IMG/VR virus record: IMGVR_UViG_3300024948_000031
Coordinates: 1 to 35,575 of that record
Origin: a virus
Strand: one strand, 5' to 3'
DNA length: 35,575 nucleotides
Below, one piece after another: positions 1 to 6,840 of this stretch (the stretch's first letter is position 1; each line of letters opens with the position of its first letter). A program made the translations under genes and the position numbers. The notes below the pieces were generated by a model. The model made no database searches. It saw only the letters and a list, made by a program, of their open reading frames with translations, and had not been told where the DNA came from.

Positions 1-33
1 ATGGTGTCATCAAATTTAATTAAGGGTGACGCC

Positions 34-231
34 ATGAATATTAGTAGCCATGAACAAAACGCATTGGAATATTTGCAAATCATACCATCAGAAATATTAA
101 GCCAGTTTATTAAAGGTGAGGTTGATTTAAACAAGTTGGCTAAGGTTGAATTGAGTTACAGAGGCCAGAACGCTAATGGCGACTGGGTAGGTTTCAAAGA
201 GGCTGCAAAGATTCATCAGCTGGTTGTTTAA
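34..231 (+). CDS. small conserved hypothetical protein (65 aa)
   Basis: Short soluble protein of 65 residues with no recognised domain. The ATG at 34 is chosen over the one at the window edge because AAGGGTG lies six bases upstream. The acidic N-terminal half (ALEYLQIIPSEIL) and the ending NGDWVGFKEAAKIH resemble small proteins I recall from mobile elements, but I cannot name a family. It is the only + strand gene left of 25.9 kb and is followed by a terminator-like palindrome, so it forms its own unit, convergent with dam. It could be a phage moron or the first gene outside the phage. Function unknown. Confidence 0.6.
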   Translation: MNISSHEQNALEYLQIIPSEILSQFIKGEVDLNKLAKVELSYRGQNANGDWVGFKEAAKIHQLVV

Positions 232-251
232 ACACCATTCAAATGCTATAT

Positions 252-277
252 AAACCTGCTTTAAAGCAGGTTTTATT
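252..277 (+). terminator. rho-independent terminator after the 65-aa gene
   Basis: A 22-base perfect palindrome (AAACCTGCTT and its complement) is followed by TTTTATTTTG. It starts 20 bases after the stop codon of the small gene at 34-231. The U-rich side is on the + strand. Confidence 0.75.
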
Positions 278-304
278 TTGTCCTGGCTAAACATATAAAC
301 ACTC

Positions 305-440
305 GTTCTAAAACGCACAATTAGAACTCCAATCATTTTTAAAGCGCCTCCTATTACCGCAATATAGCGGTCAAGGAGGTTAGATATGAAGAGAAGATAG
401 ATTAGGCCCCAGTAGAGCAGATGATCGCTTTGCTGGGGCC
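305..440 (+). ncRNA. structured element with sequestered Shine-Dalgarno and a four-codon ORF
   Basis: Three hairpins lie in 136 bases. Hairpin 1 pairs GTTCTAA (305-311) with TTAGAAC (321-327). Hairpin 2 pairs CCTCCT (347-352) and CCGC (357-360) with GCGG (367-370) and AGGAGG (374-379), so a near-perfect Shine-Dalgarno is buried in a stem. The exposed form would serve ATG at 386, which reads only M-K-R-R-stop (386-400). Hairpin 3 is at 405-440. No longer frame follows. This could be a small RNA, a leader/attenuator or the remnant of a gene; the three readings cannot be separated from sequence alone. No convincing promoter was seen; TATAAA at 294-299 has only a poor -35 partner. Confidence 0.4.
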
Positions 441-451
441 GTTATCATTTT
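405..451 (+). terminator. strong hairpin, terminator-like
   Basis: GGCCCCAG (405-412) pairs with CTGGGGCC (433-440). The inner TAGAGC/GCTTTG arms pair using G-U wobbles on the + strand only, giving a 14-pair stem and 8-base loop, then GTTATCATTTT. The wobble pattern favours a + strand RNA. The outer stem could still end the leftward dam transcript, whose stop codon is at 471. Confidence 0.5.
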
Positions 452-470
452 GTTGGCATTAACAATATGA

Positions 471-1277
471 TCAGCTTAGTTTGTAGTTGGCAATCAGTAG
501 TTCGGTAATCGGCTTGCTGTCCGCTTTTAAATTGTTGATGCTATAGCTGGTCTTCACCTCTTTAAACTCATAACCTTTGAACAGCTCGCGTATCTGAGGC
601 ACGTTGTTGATGCTGACTAACCATTTACCTTGGCAAGTGTTTAAAACGTCTCTAAGGCGCTCAAAATCAGTCTTATCAAACAAGCCTTTTCCGTAGTCAT
701 TTTCACAATTCCAATACGGCGGGTCGATGTAGAAGAACACGTCTTTACCATCGTAACGTTTGATTAGCTGGTCGTAAGGTAGATTTTCAATAGACACACG
801 GCTTAATCTCATGTGCGCTTCAGATAAATCCTCTTCCAGTCTGAGCAGGTTTAAACGTGGTTTTGAGGTATTGGCCACACCGAAGGATTGTCCAACTATC
901 TTTGCGCCGAAGGCATTCTTAACTAGGTAGTAGAAGCGCGCTGCGCGTTGAATATCTGTAAGGGTTGTTTCATCTACACGTTGCAGGCGTTGGAACTCTT
1001 CACGACTGACGAGTGACCACTTGTAGTAACGCACGAACTCTTCAAGATGGTTTTGTATGACTCTGTAAAGTGTGATTAAGTCGCCGTTGATGTCGTTGAT
1101 CACCTCAACCTTGCTTTGCTCTTTCCGAAAGAGCACCCACGCAGCACCAGCAAACACCTCAACGTAACATGTATGTTTGGGTATTAGAGGGATGATGGTG
1201 CTGGTGAGTTTCGATTTGCCACCGACCCATGCGAGCGGTGATTTACGGGTTGTTAAAGAACGGGTTTGATTCTGCAT
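471..1277 (-). CDS. dam: DNA adenine N6-methyltransferase, D12 class (Dam-like)
   Basis: A 268-aa enzyme that would transfer methyl from S-adenosylmethionine to adenine N6 in duplex DNA. The N-terminal AWVGGKSK (16-23) and FAGAAW (42-47) fit the SAM-binding motif I region, and DPPYW (185-189) is the catalytic motif IV of the D12 (alpha) class. Length is normal for the family. It is the last gene of the leftward late region, where Mu carries mom, so it probably protects packaged phage DNA from host restriction. Its Shine-Dalgarno GGAG is inside a hairpin ending one base before the ATG, which suggests translational control, possibly by the Com-like protein encoded 0.9 kb upstream. The recognition site cannot be read from sequence. 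Confidence 0.93.
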   Translation of the reverse strand: MQNQTRSLTTRKSPLAWVGGKSKLTSTIIPLIPKHTCYVEVFAGAAWVLFRKEQSKVEVINDINGDLITLYRVIQNHLEEFVRYYKWSLVSREEFQRLQRVDETTLTDIQRAARFYYLVKNAFGAKIVGQSFGVANTSKPRLNLLRLEEDLSEAHMRLSRVSIENLPYDQLIKRYDGKDVFFYIDPPYWNCENDYGKGLFDKTDFERLRDVLNTCQGKWLVSINNVPQIRELFKGYEFKEVKTSYSINNLKADSKPITELLIANYKLS

Positions 1278-1302
1278 AAAGGTCTCCAGTGATAAAGACC
1301 TT
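1278..1302 (-). promoter_or_regulatory. ribosome-binding-site hairpin at dam start
   Basis: On the - strand AAGGTCT (1302-1296) pairs perfectly with AGACCTT (1285-1279) across a 10-base loop TTATCACTGG. The Shine-Dalgarno GGAG straddles the loop and the 3' arm, and the ATG begins one base after the stem. Folding should hide the ribosome site. In Mu, mom translation is blocked by a stem-loop over its start and opened by Com; this is a candidate equivalent. Confidence 0.6.
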
Positions 1303-1321
1303 CGTGAGGTTCTGAGTATTT

Positions 1322-1338
1322 TGCGTCTATTAGACGCA
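1322..1338 (-). other. short hairpin between the 96-aa gene and dam
   Basis: TGCGTCT pairs with AGACGCA with a 3-base loop, 13 bases after the stop codon of the 96-aa gene. No U-tract follows on the - strand (AAAATACT), so it is a weak terminator at best. It may be part of the dam leader structure. Confidence 0.35.
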
Positions 1339-1350
1339 GATTAATAAATT

Positions 1351-1641
1351 CTATTTTTTAGCTAGCAGTTGACTCTTGCTGTAGCTTATTCTTTCGATGT
1401 TGTTTTTGTAGGCGTACATTTTATTTAGGCTCGTATAAACACCATAAGAATATTCAACGACTCTTAAAGGTGAACTGAAATGTGTTGAGCCGCCATTTAG
1501 TGCTTGAATCATCACCCAACCATATTGGTTAAATCCGCTGACGTGACCAACCGTTGGTTTGTTGGTGTTATCTAAAACAATTACAGTTTTACCTAGCCAC
1601 CTTTGCCACGTTGTTGGCAGTATTTTTCTTTTACGACCCAT
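1351..1641 (-). CDS. small basic hypothetical protein (96 aa)
   Basis: Unrecognised 96-residue protein. The start at 1641 (MGRKRKILPTTW) is preferred: it follows the stop of the upstream gene by four bases and GGGG lies about nine bases upstream, whereas an in-frame ATG at 1698 has no ribosome site and overlaps the upstream gene. It opens with a basic patch (GRKRK). A middle stretch, KTVIVLDNTNKPTVGHVSGF, is typical of a small beta-rich SH3-like fold, though that is only an impression. It lies between Com and Dam in the leftward late operon. Function unknown. Confidence 0.55.
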   Translation of the reverse strand: MGRKRKILPTTWQRWLGKTVIVLDNTNKPTVGHVSGFNQYGWVMIQALNGGSTHFSSPLRVVEYSYGVYTSLNKMYAYKNNIERISYSKSQLLAKK

Positions 1642-1645
1642 ATTA

Positions 1646-1834
1646 TCAGCCCCAGCGCCTAGCCTTATTGCGTTTCTTTTCACCTTTATTACGGCCATTT
1701 GTGCGCTGGTGATAAGGGATTAACTCAGGTGTATTTATTGTAGTTGTCGTAATAGGAATTAGCATAGAACTGGATACTAATGCTAATGCCAACATTGCTG
1801 ATGAATTCAGTAATAATCGGGTATTTCGCGTCAT
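1646..1834 (-). CDS. small hypothetical protein with N-terminal hydrophobic segment (62 aa)
   Basis: The first 30 residues include the hydrophobic run AMLALALVSSSMLIPI after a basic start (MTRNTR), like a signal peptide or membrane anchor. The tail is strongly basic (GRNKGEKKRNKARRWG). No family recognised. It begins 11 bases after the gp49-like gene and ends four bases before the next start, so spacing fits an operon, but the ribosome site is weak. It may be an exported or membrane-tethered peptide. Confidence 0.45.
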   Translation of the reverse strand: MTRNTRLLLNSSAMLALALVSSSMLIPITTTTINTPELIPYHQRTNGRNKGEKKRNKARRWG

Positions 1835-1844
1835 GGTAATTCGC

Positions 1845-2153
1845 TTAAACCAAACCAGTGCTAATGCGCTGACGTAGCAAATAGCCCTCTAGCGCCCAAA
1901 TCTTCTCGCGTGCATTATCTTTTGCAATTTTACGGCCAAGCTCTACATCAAAGTTTTGTGGACTGGCGCATGCACTCTCACCAGTGACTGTAAAGCCATT
2001 CTCAAGTGTCAAACAGCATACAGTGAGTGTTGTACCTTCAAACACGTGGAATTGCTCAGACTTAATGACTGAATCAATCAAGGCGGGCGTTAAGCGTGCT
2101 GCGGTTAAGCCTTTGGCTTGAATTTCTTGTTCTACTGCTTGGTCATTTAACAT
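1845..2153 (-). CDS. Phage_gp49_66-like protein (102 aa)
   Basis: Matches from memory the phage family around PF13876, with the core FEGTTLTVCCLTLENGFTVTGESACASPQNFDVELGRKIA split over residues 40-80 and then AREKIWALEGYLL. The family is common in tailed phages of Proteobacteria and has no established function. The start at 2153 is chosen because GGAG, inside the last codons of com, lies six bases upstream; upstream in-frame ATGs at 2171 and 2165 would overlap com. The gene follows com by one base, so translational coupling is likely. Confidence 0.75.
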   Translation of the reverse strand: MLNDQAVEQEIQAKGLTAARLTPALIDSVIKSEQFHVFEGTTLTVCCLTLENGFTVTGESACASPQNFDVELGRKIAKDNAREKIWALEGYLLRQRISTGLV

Positions 2154-2154
2154 G

Positions 2155-2283
2155 TCATTCTCCATATTCATTTAGTTGGCCACAACGTGGACACTTGATA
2201 CTTAACTTAACGGCCACACCTTCAGCCAGCTTTTTATTGCACTTGTTACAACGTAAATCGGTACTACTTATAGTGTATTTCAT
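2155..2283 (-). CDS. com: Com-like zinc-finger translational regulator (42 aa)
   Basis: A very short gene of 42 residues with two CxxC pairs, C12-x2-C15 and C31-x2-C34, in the contexts LRCNKCNKKL and IKCPRCGQLNE. This matches the Mu Com family, a zinc-binding protein that binds mom mRNA and opens its ribosome site. Mu Com is longer (about 62 residues), with the extra length C-terminal. AGGTGA lies six bases before the ATG. It heads the left-end group ending in dam, the position of com-mom in Mu. The target here would more plausibly be dam than the adjacent gp49-like gene, because the hairpin sits at dam. Family call is good; target is inferred. Confidence 0.8.
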   Translation of the reverse strand: MKYTISSTDLRCNKCNKKLAEGVAVKLSIKCPRCGQLNEYGE

Positions 2284-2404
2284 ACGGGTCACCTATAATC
2301 ACTCCGCCGCTAGTGGCGCAGGGTCTTTGGTTGATCCGTACCTTGGTTACGGTGAGACGGGTGTTTTAGTGGTTGCAGCCATTAACACACTCGCCCTGTT
2401 TTTT

Positions 2405-2986
2405 TTACTTATACTTCCTAAACCCAATAATCCTATTCGCATAAAGCAATCTGTCCGTTTGCTTATGGGCTTTCCAGCCAATATTGATAGTTAGATATCG
2501 CGCACCTAATGGCACATGGCACTCAAACTGAAAGCTGCTTTTAAATAGCTTCAGCTCATACCAGAACCCAAAACCTTCCACGCCTCTAGAATAAACTCGG
2601 CTAGCGGTTTCTTTAGGTCTACTGAATAAAGCATAGTGGAAGCCATAAGCACAATTGCGCCATAGCCACATGAGGCGGCAGTAGTAACGCACAAGTCGGC
2701 TGCTGATGTAGTCAGCTTCTGTCCAGTTTCGTGCAAAGGCAAACCAGTGATCTGTGTTGTACATTCCATGCCACCATTCATCCACTGCGTTGTCGTGAGT
2801 TTGAAACCAGTAAAGTGGTTTGATAATATAATCACGTAGCAATCCAAGTTGTCCTTGACGTCGTTTCACATAATCCATTCGGAACTCAGTACGCACAAAG
2901 CAAGCAACCAAAGGAGCCAGTAGGTAACAGACCAATTCAATTGCTAGTGCAGGGATAAAATACAAAAGCCAGAGTAAAACGTTCAT
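2405..2986 (-). CDS. phage-conserved hypothetical protein with N-terminal membrane segment (193 aa)
   Basis: The N-terminus (residues 1-30: LLWLLYFIPALAIELVCYLL) is a membrane helix, followed by a soluble aromatic-rich domain with many Trp and Tyr (DEWWHGMYNTDHWFAFARNW). The architecture resembles phage proteins grouped as DUF7338, recalled with moderate confidence. The ATG overlaps the stop of the upstream gene (ATGA) and AAGGA precedes it. It lies just after the tail fibre region, a common site for host-interaction genes. No function can be assigned. Confidence 0.7.
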   Translation of the reverse strand: MNVLLWLLYFIPALAIELVCYLLAPLVACFVRTEFRMDYVKRRQGQLGLLRDYIIKPLYWFQTHDNAVDEWWHGMYNTDHWFAFARNWTEADYISSRLVRYYCRLMWLWRNCAYGFHYALFSRPKETASRVYSRGVEGFGFWYELKLFKSSFQFECHVPLGARYLTINIGWKAHKQTDRLLYANRIIGFRKYK

Positions 2987-3285
2987 GGTTTTCCTTCGTC
3001 GTGTTCAATGGATTTTTCGCAATGGTTGAGGTCAATTTTGTGCAGCAACTTACATAGCACACATGCCCACTTTTCACCGCGCTTGCTGGCTTTGGCTGCT
3101 CTACTACTGATCAGCTCATCTTCATGTCCACCAAAAGCCGCATTGGCTAACTGATCGTAAGATTTAGCTAACGTCCAAGCGCGTGTGCTACCACTGATAA
3201 TGGCTAGCAACATCCAAACTGCTGCCACAAAACTTGCAAGTTGGCACAGCAGAAAGATGCCGATCATTAGTAAGCGTGATTTCAT
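2983..3285 (-). CDS. small membrane protein downstream of tail fibre assembly (100 aa)
   Basis: Residues 5-30 form one hydrophobic helix. The rest is soluble and carries a CVLCKLL motif plus a later Cys (NHCEK), a possible metal or disulfide site. Similar proteins with a GGHEDELISSRAAKA-like stretch occur in many proteobacterial tailed phages, but I know no assigned role. It starts in a TAATG overlap with the fibre assembly gene and ends in an ATGA overlap with the next gene, showing tight translational coupling. Confidence 0.7.
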   Translation of the reverse strand: MKSRLLMIGIFLLCQLASFVAAVWMLLAIISGSTRAWTLAKSYDQLANAAFGGHEDELISSRAAKASKRGEKWACVLCKLLHKIDLNHCEKSIEHDEGKP

Positions 3286-3815
3286 TACCAGGCAATTACA
3301 GCAATATCTTCAGGAGTTGCAGTTTCTGGCAATGCATTGACAGCATCTTCCAGCGCCTGACGCTTGCCGATGAGTTGGCCGCTAATTGTCGCGAATAAGT
3401 CTGCTTTGGTGATAATGCGAGATACCAACTCAGCTTTATAAACACCGCGAGTTGCAGCGAGTGCGTCAATTAGTGGTGTTGATGCTGCACTGTCTGCTAC
3501 ATAAGCACGGGCTTCAGTTTCCTGTTTTTTCCAACTCTCACGCTCGATGGCTGGGATGCCGTTGATGATCGGCAACATCGCTTGCTCAAACAAAGTGTTG
3601 ATTAGTTTTATTTTTGCAGTCTTGAGCTCTACTATTGTTGGATCTGGTTTTACATATTCGACTACAGCCCCATTTTTTACATCAAAGCGGGTTAATTGAG
3701 CATTGCAATATCTGATATAGAGTTCTTGAGGTATATCCAACGCATCAGCAGGAATTTCTGCCGATGCCCCTACTATATAAATTCCGCCAGTTGATGGTGA
3801 GTATTTTTCTTTCAT
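3285..3815 (-). CDS. tail fibre assembly / DUF4376-like protein (176 aa)
   Basis: Directly follows the tail fibre gene and starts after a strong AGGGGGAAGAA ribosome site. The N-terminal part (MKEKYSPSTGGIYI to about residue 60) looks like a fibre-associated domain. Residues 60-176 are helical, with a pattern of substitutions like the DUF4376 domain of phage tail proteins. It is probably a chaperone or cap for the fibre; family assignment is moderate. Confidence 0.65.
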   Translation of the reverse strand: MKEKYSPSTGGIYIVGASAEIPADALDIPQELYIRYCNAQLTRFDVKNGAVVEYVKPDPTIVELKTAKIKLINTLFEQAMLPIINGIPAIERESWKKQETEARAYVADSAASTPLIDALAATRGVYKAELVSRIITKADLFATISGQLIGKRQALEDAVNALPETATPEDIAVIAW

Positions 3816-3824
3816 TTCTTCCCC

Positions 3825-4775
3825 CTAAATGCCAATTGAAAACCAATCGATAACACCAGATTTAGCACCAGCAGCTACTTGATCGTTGACTGTGTAAAAC
3901 TGTGTTAAAGACTTCTCCCGTACGTGAGGAACCTGTGAGCTGTCAAATCGCGCACCGGTATAAGTGAACGATGTGACAACTTTGCACAAGCTTGTAAACG
4001 CGATAGGAAATGTCACCAATGCTTCAGCTTCAGCTGCTAGTGTTGCAGTAGATCCCCATTGAAAAATCACCCCTGCCAACCAACTTGGTAGCTTTATATA
4101 CCCATTGGTGGTTAATGACGCACTAAAACCAGCAGCTATAGCGATTGCAGACATCGCCCCTCGTATCCAACTAGTGCTTGCAGCACTCCCGCTATTGTCT
4201 AAAAAAGTTGGGTCACTTGCTGCTGTAATGACTGCTGAAGCGCCAACCTTCTGAAACGTTAACCCAGTAGCCCCAATCGTCACCACACCATCATTAGTGA
4301 CCTGCCAATTTGTATCTGCATTAACGGTACCTTCTTTAACGCGGATGATCATGCCACCAAACAACTCAGCGCCATTGTCGGCTGCTGGGTCACGCGTTGC
4401 AGGAACCGCTGCACCATTCCAAACGTAGACACCGCGATCAGCCAACGTTGCGTTGTCTTTCTCTAAGAAAGTATCACCAGCCACCATTGCGGTGCCGTCA
4501 ATATTTGCACCAGGTGCGGCAAGGTTGATAGCTGCCGTTGAAGCCACACGTACGATTTTGTCGGCAGGGCCTTTGATTAAAATATTAATTGCTTGCAAAA
4601 GCTGGGTGTTATCGCCTTTATCTAATGTAAGACCCGCAGCCGCAATGACATTAATCGGCTCTTCCTGTAGTGCGTTCATCCAGTCAGCAGTAATCTCAGT
4701 AGGTGGGCGGTTTGTAGCTAGGTCTTCTGCCACAAAGTTATTATCTACGTGGCCTGCGCCATCAATCTTGTGCAT
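3825..4775 (-). CDS. tail fibre protein with gp53-like C-terminal domain (316 aa)
   Basis: Receptor-binding fibre of the contractile tail. The N-terminal 70 residues (HVDNNFVAEDLATNRPPTEITADWMNALQEEP) are the attachment region found in Mu-like fibres that follow the gp48 baseplate gene. The middle is repetitive and rich in Ala, Thr and Gly. The C-terminal 90 residues, beginning NGYIKLPSWLAGVIFQWG, match the gp53-like fibre tip domain. It is short compared with Mu S. It overlaps the gp48-like gene by 14 bases. No inverted second fibre or invertase is present, so host range switching of the Mu gin type is not supported here. Confidence 0.87.
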   Translation of the reverse strand: MHKIDGAGHVDNNFVAEDLATNRPPTEITADWMNALQEEPINVIAAAGLTLDKGDNTQLLQAINILIKGPADKIVRVASTAAINLAAPGANIDGTAMVAGDTFLEKDNATLADRGVYVWNGAAVPATRDPAADNGAELFGGMIIRVKEGTVNADTNWQVTNDGVVTIGATGLTFQKVGASAVITAASDPTFLDNSGSAASTSWIRGAMSAIAIAAGFSASLTTNGYIKLPSWLAGVIFQWGSTATLAAEAEALVTFPIAFTSLCKVVTSFTYTGARFDSSQVPHVREKSLTQFYTVNDQVAAGAKSGVIDWFSIGI

Positions 4776-5340
4776 AATTTACTTGGCCTCCTACGCCAGT
4801 TATATCTTCAAACCATAAAAATACGTGAGCCTGCTTAAAAGCATTGAGTGCATCCCAAACTACCTGCGGGTTCACTACTGAGCGGTAATAACGCACTCTT
4901 AAAATGTATCTGGCACGTTGGCCCCACAGCGCGTCACCAATCTTGCTACCGATTCTGGCTGGGCCGAGTAAGTGATCAACTTTCAATAGTGGGATAGCGA
5001 AGTCTTCATTTGGCGCGTTATGGCTCCATAACCTGTCACCAATATGCCCACCAATAGCTGCGGCTTTGCGCGGCATTGTTTCGGTTAATCCGTTGAGCGC
5101 CTCATTGGCCACACGTCGATACTCACTAATATGCCAATTGGCTTGGGCTGGTTTATGTACGGTTGCTGCATAGCTAATTAGCTCCTGAATCGCGTCATCC
5201 AGCCTTGAAAACTCTTGAGACTTTGCAAGGATGAGTGAATCACCAAAGCCGCCAGCAGGCCAGCGCCATGCAGCACCTGGCGGACGCAGCGCTTCATGTG
5301 CATTGGCAAAGTGGCGGGCTGTGTATTTAATTAACTTCAT
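4762..5340 (-). CDS. baseplate/tail protein, Mu gp48-like (DUF2313)
   Basis: A 192-aa protein at the position of Mu gp48, between baseplate J and the fibre. The N-terminus has the RHFANAHEALRPPGAAWRWP stretch and the C-terminus the RYILRVRYYRSVVNPQVVWDAL pattern typical of the family, which resembles P2 gpI and connects fibre to baseplate. It starts three bases after the stop codon of the J gene with a weak ribosome site, so it is probably coupled. Confidence 0.85.
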   Translation of the reverse strand: MKLIKYTARHFANAHEALRPPGAAWRWPAGGFGDSLILAKSQEFSRLDDAIQELISYAATVHKPAQANWHISEYRRVANEALNGLTETMPRKAAAIGGHIGDRLWSHNAPNEDFAIPLLKVDHLLGPARIGSKIGDALWGQRARYILRVRYYRSVVNPQVVWDALNAFKQAHVFLWFEDITGVGGQVNYAQD

Positions 5341-5343
5341 CGC

Positions 5344-6390
5344 CTACGCCCAAGTGATGCCATCAAACACAAGCACTTCACCAGCGCCCACGGCAATATC
5401 AGTTACTGGTGAAATGCGCGTGTATTGGGTGGTAACGGTGGCAATTGCAGCATCTACCTCAGCCATTGCTAAGACAGAGGTTTCGCTGGTTTCAGCCAAA
5501 ATGGTGGTGTTGATCGCGTTGCTAATATCTGTGCGGTTTTGTGCTGTATCGAAGCCTGGCAGCAAATCAACATCAAATGCCACGTTGTGAATAATTGGTG
5601 TGCCTAAGCGCCAATCGGCAGTTGCTGGGGCGTAAATCGCCAGTGTTGCAGCTACAGCCTCAAGCACAGCGGCAGTGGGCAAGCGGTTTTCTAGGCTGTT
5701 GCAAATAGGCCGTACAAGCACAGTACCAATACCTAATGTGTGTAATTGCACCAAGGCAGTAGTCACTGACGGATGTGCGCGTTTTGCCCAAGCGCGGTAA
5801 TCATCTGGCTTGCCAGAACGTGCGCCTCGGCTAACTACTACTTGCCACTCATCAACCACACGTGCGCGCCATGAATCGACTAGCTCTTGCTCAGCACCAC
5901 CAGTCAAGCCTGTTTCGTCTACGGTAAATTCGGAGTCAACCCCTGCAATTGGGTCTATTAAGGTTAATATCTGGCCTGTAATTAAATTGCTATTTGAGCC
6001 AGTGGTAGTGCAGCGCACGTTGATTGGATTGTTGCCAGCACCTAATGTCACTGCGCTTAATACTTTGTAATCTAGGCCATTGCTAGCACGCAACAAGGTA
6101 TCTGCCAGCACCATGCTGCCGATATTGCCAGTGGCTAGCACCGTACCGCTACAAGCAGTAGCATCCAAACGTGTCACAAAATAGAGCGCTGCCCAGACAT
6201 AAAGCATATCCAAATCACAGGTGAGCGGTGAGATTTGCTTTCTGATCCAGTCAAGATATGCATATAAGCTATGAAACTCACGTGCATCAGCAGCAGTAAT
6301 TGCTTCACGAATCACAGCAGGCATCGCGGCTAAATCAGCCTCAATGCGCGCTTTAATTTCTAGGTAACTGGGTCTGGCGTAGTCAGTCAT
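5344..6390 (-). CDS. baseplate J-like protein, Mu gp47
   Basis: A 348-aa wedge protein of the contractile-tail baseplate (Baseplate_J family). N-terminal MTDYARPSYLEIKARIEADL is diagnostic, followed by the central beta domain (GTVLATGNIGSMVLADTLL) and the C-terminal VRPICNSLENRLPTAAVLEAV region. It sits between gp46 and gp48 homologues, the standard Mu order. The upstream gap of 36 bases has GAGG about 13 bases before the ATG. Confidence 0.92.
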   Translation of the reverse strand: MTDYARPSYLEIKARIEADLAAMPAVIREAITAADAREFHSLYAYLDWIRKQISPLTCDLDMLYVWAALYFVTRLDATACSGTVLATGNIGSMVLADTLLRASNGLDYKVLSAVTLGAGNNPINVRCTTTGSNSNLITGQILTLIDPIAGVDSEFTVDETGLTGGAEQELVDSWRARVVDEWQVVVSRGARSGKPDDYRAWAKRAHPSVTTALVQLHTLGIGTVLVRPICNSLENRLPTAAVLEAVAATLAIYAPATADWRLGTPIIHNVAFDVDLLPGFDTAQNRTDISNAINTTILAETSETSVLAMAEVDAAIATVTTQYTRISPVTDIAVGAGEVLVFDGITWA

Positions 6391-6426
6391 GGTTTGGCTT
6401 TAAGCCTCACCATAACTTTTAGAGGG

Positions 6427-6837
6427 TTACAGTGAGGTTTTTATAATGAATTGACGTCCATTATGCTTGCCTGTGATTTGCAAGATAACGCTGGAAACGT
6501 TTCCAGCGTCAGTGGTGTCGGTTACAACAATGTCACTCAATGCGTTTGATTTATCTTCTAACGCACGTTTAATCATGTTTAAAGACTCATTGCGAGCCTT
6601 ATCACCCAGCGCTTGCCAGCGCACGTACCACAAGCCTACACCGCGCATTTCATCGTACCACCAGCCGCGTTGATCAAACGGATTATCCACACGTCCTTCA
6701 GGCGCAATTTGATCAGTGAATAAAACCGCATACACTAAAGTTTCAGCGGCAGCCTGTGCCGCTTCGTCTTCAGTTGCGTTTTGGTCTTCAGGTGCTAGGT
6801 CAAATACACCGTTATCAATTTGTACTAGTTTCAGCAT
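6427..6837 (-). CDS. baseplate protein, Mu gp46-like
   Basis: A 136-aa protein of the GP46 family (gpW/gp25-like lysozyme-domain fold of baseplates). It carries the characteristic VDNPFDQRGWWYDEMRG stretch (about residues 50-66). It starts three bases after the V-like gene without a clear Shine-Dalgarno, suggesting coupling. Its coding sequence contains a 22-base perfect palindrome at 6488-6509. Confidence 0.9.
   Translation of the reverse strand: MLKLVQIDNGVFDLAPEDQNATEDEAAQAAAETLVYAVLFTDQIAPEGRVDNPFDQRGWWYDEMRGVGLWYVRWQALGDKARNESLNMIKRALEDKSNALSDIVVTDTTDAGNVSSVILQITGKHNGRQFIIKTSL
6488..6509. repeat. palindrome copy 1 (CGCTGGAAACGTTTCCAGCG core)
   Basis: A 22-base perfect palindrome inside the gp46-like gene. 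Its central 20 bases are identical to 11606-11625. The AAACGTTT centre looks like operators of LacI/GalR-family regulators, but no such regulator is encoded in the window. Confidence 0.6.
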
Positions 6838-6840
6838 AAG

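Noticed and set aside
127-336. 69-aa frame on the - strand
   Set aside because: It overlaps the small + strand gene and runs through a terminator palindrome, with no ribosome site.
1-470. Search for a Mu-type phage end (TG...CA with repeated transposase sites)
   Set aside because: No repeated transposase binding motif or host-phage junction could be recognised in the left gap, and the right edge is inside or at the end of a gene. The ends probably lie outside the window.
1642-1698. N-terminal extension of the 96-aa gene from ATG at 1698
   Set aside because: No ribosome site there and a 53-base overlap with the upstream gene; the ATG at 1641 is better placed.
2096-2494. 132-aa + strand frame covering the com region
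   Set aside because: It is antisense to com and to parts of two other genes. The - strand com reading with CxxC pairs and ribosome site explains the DNA better.
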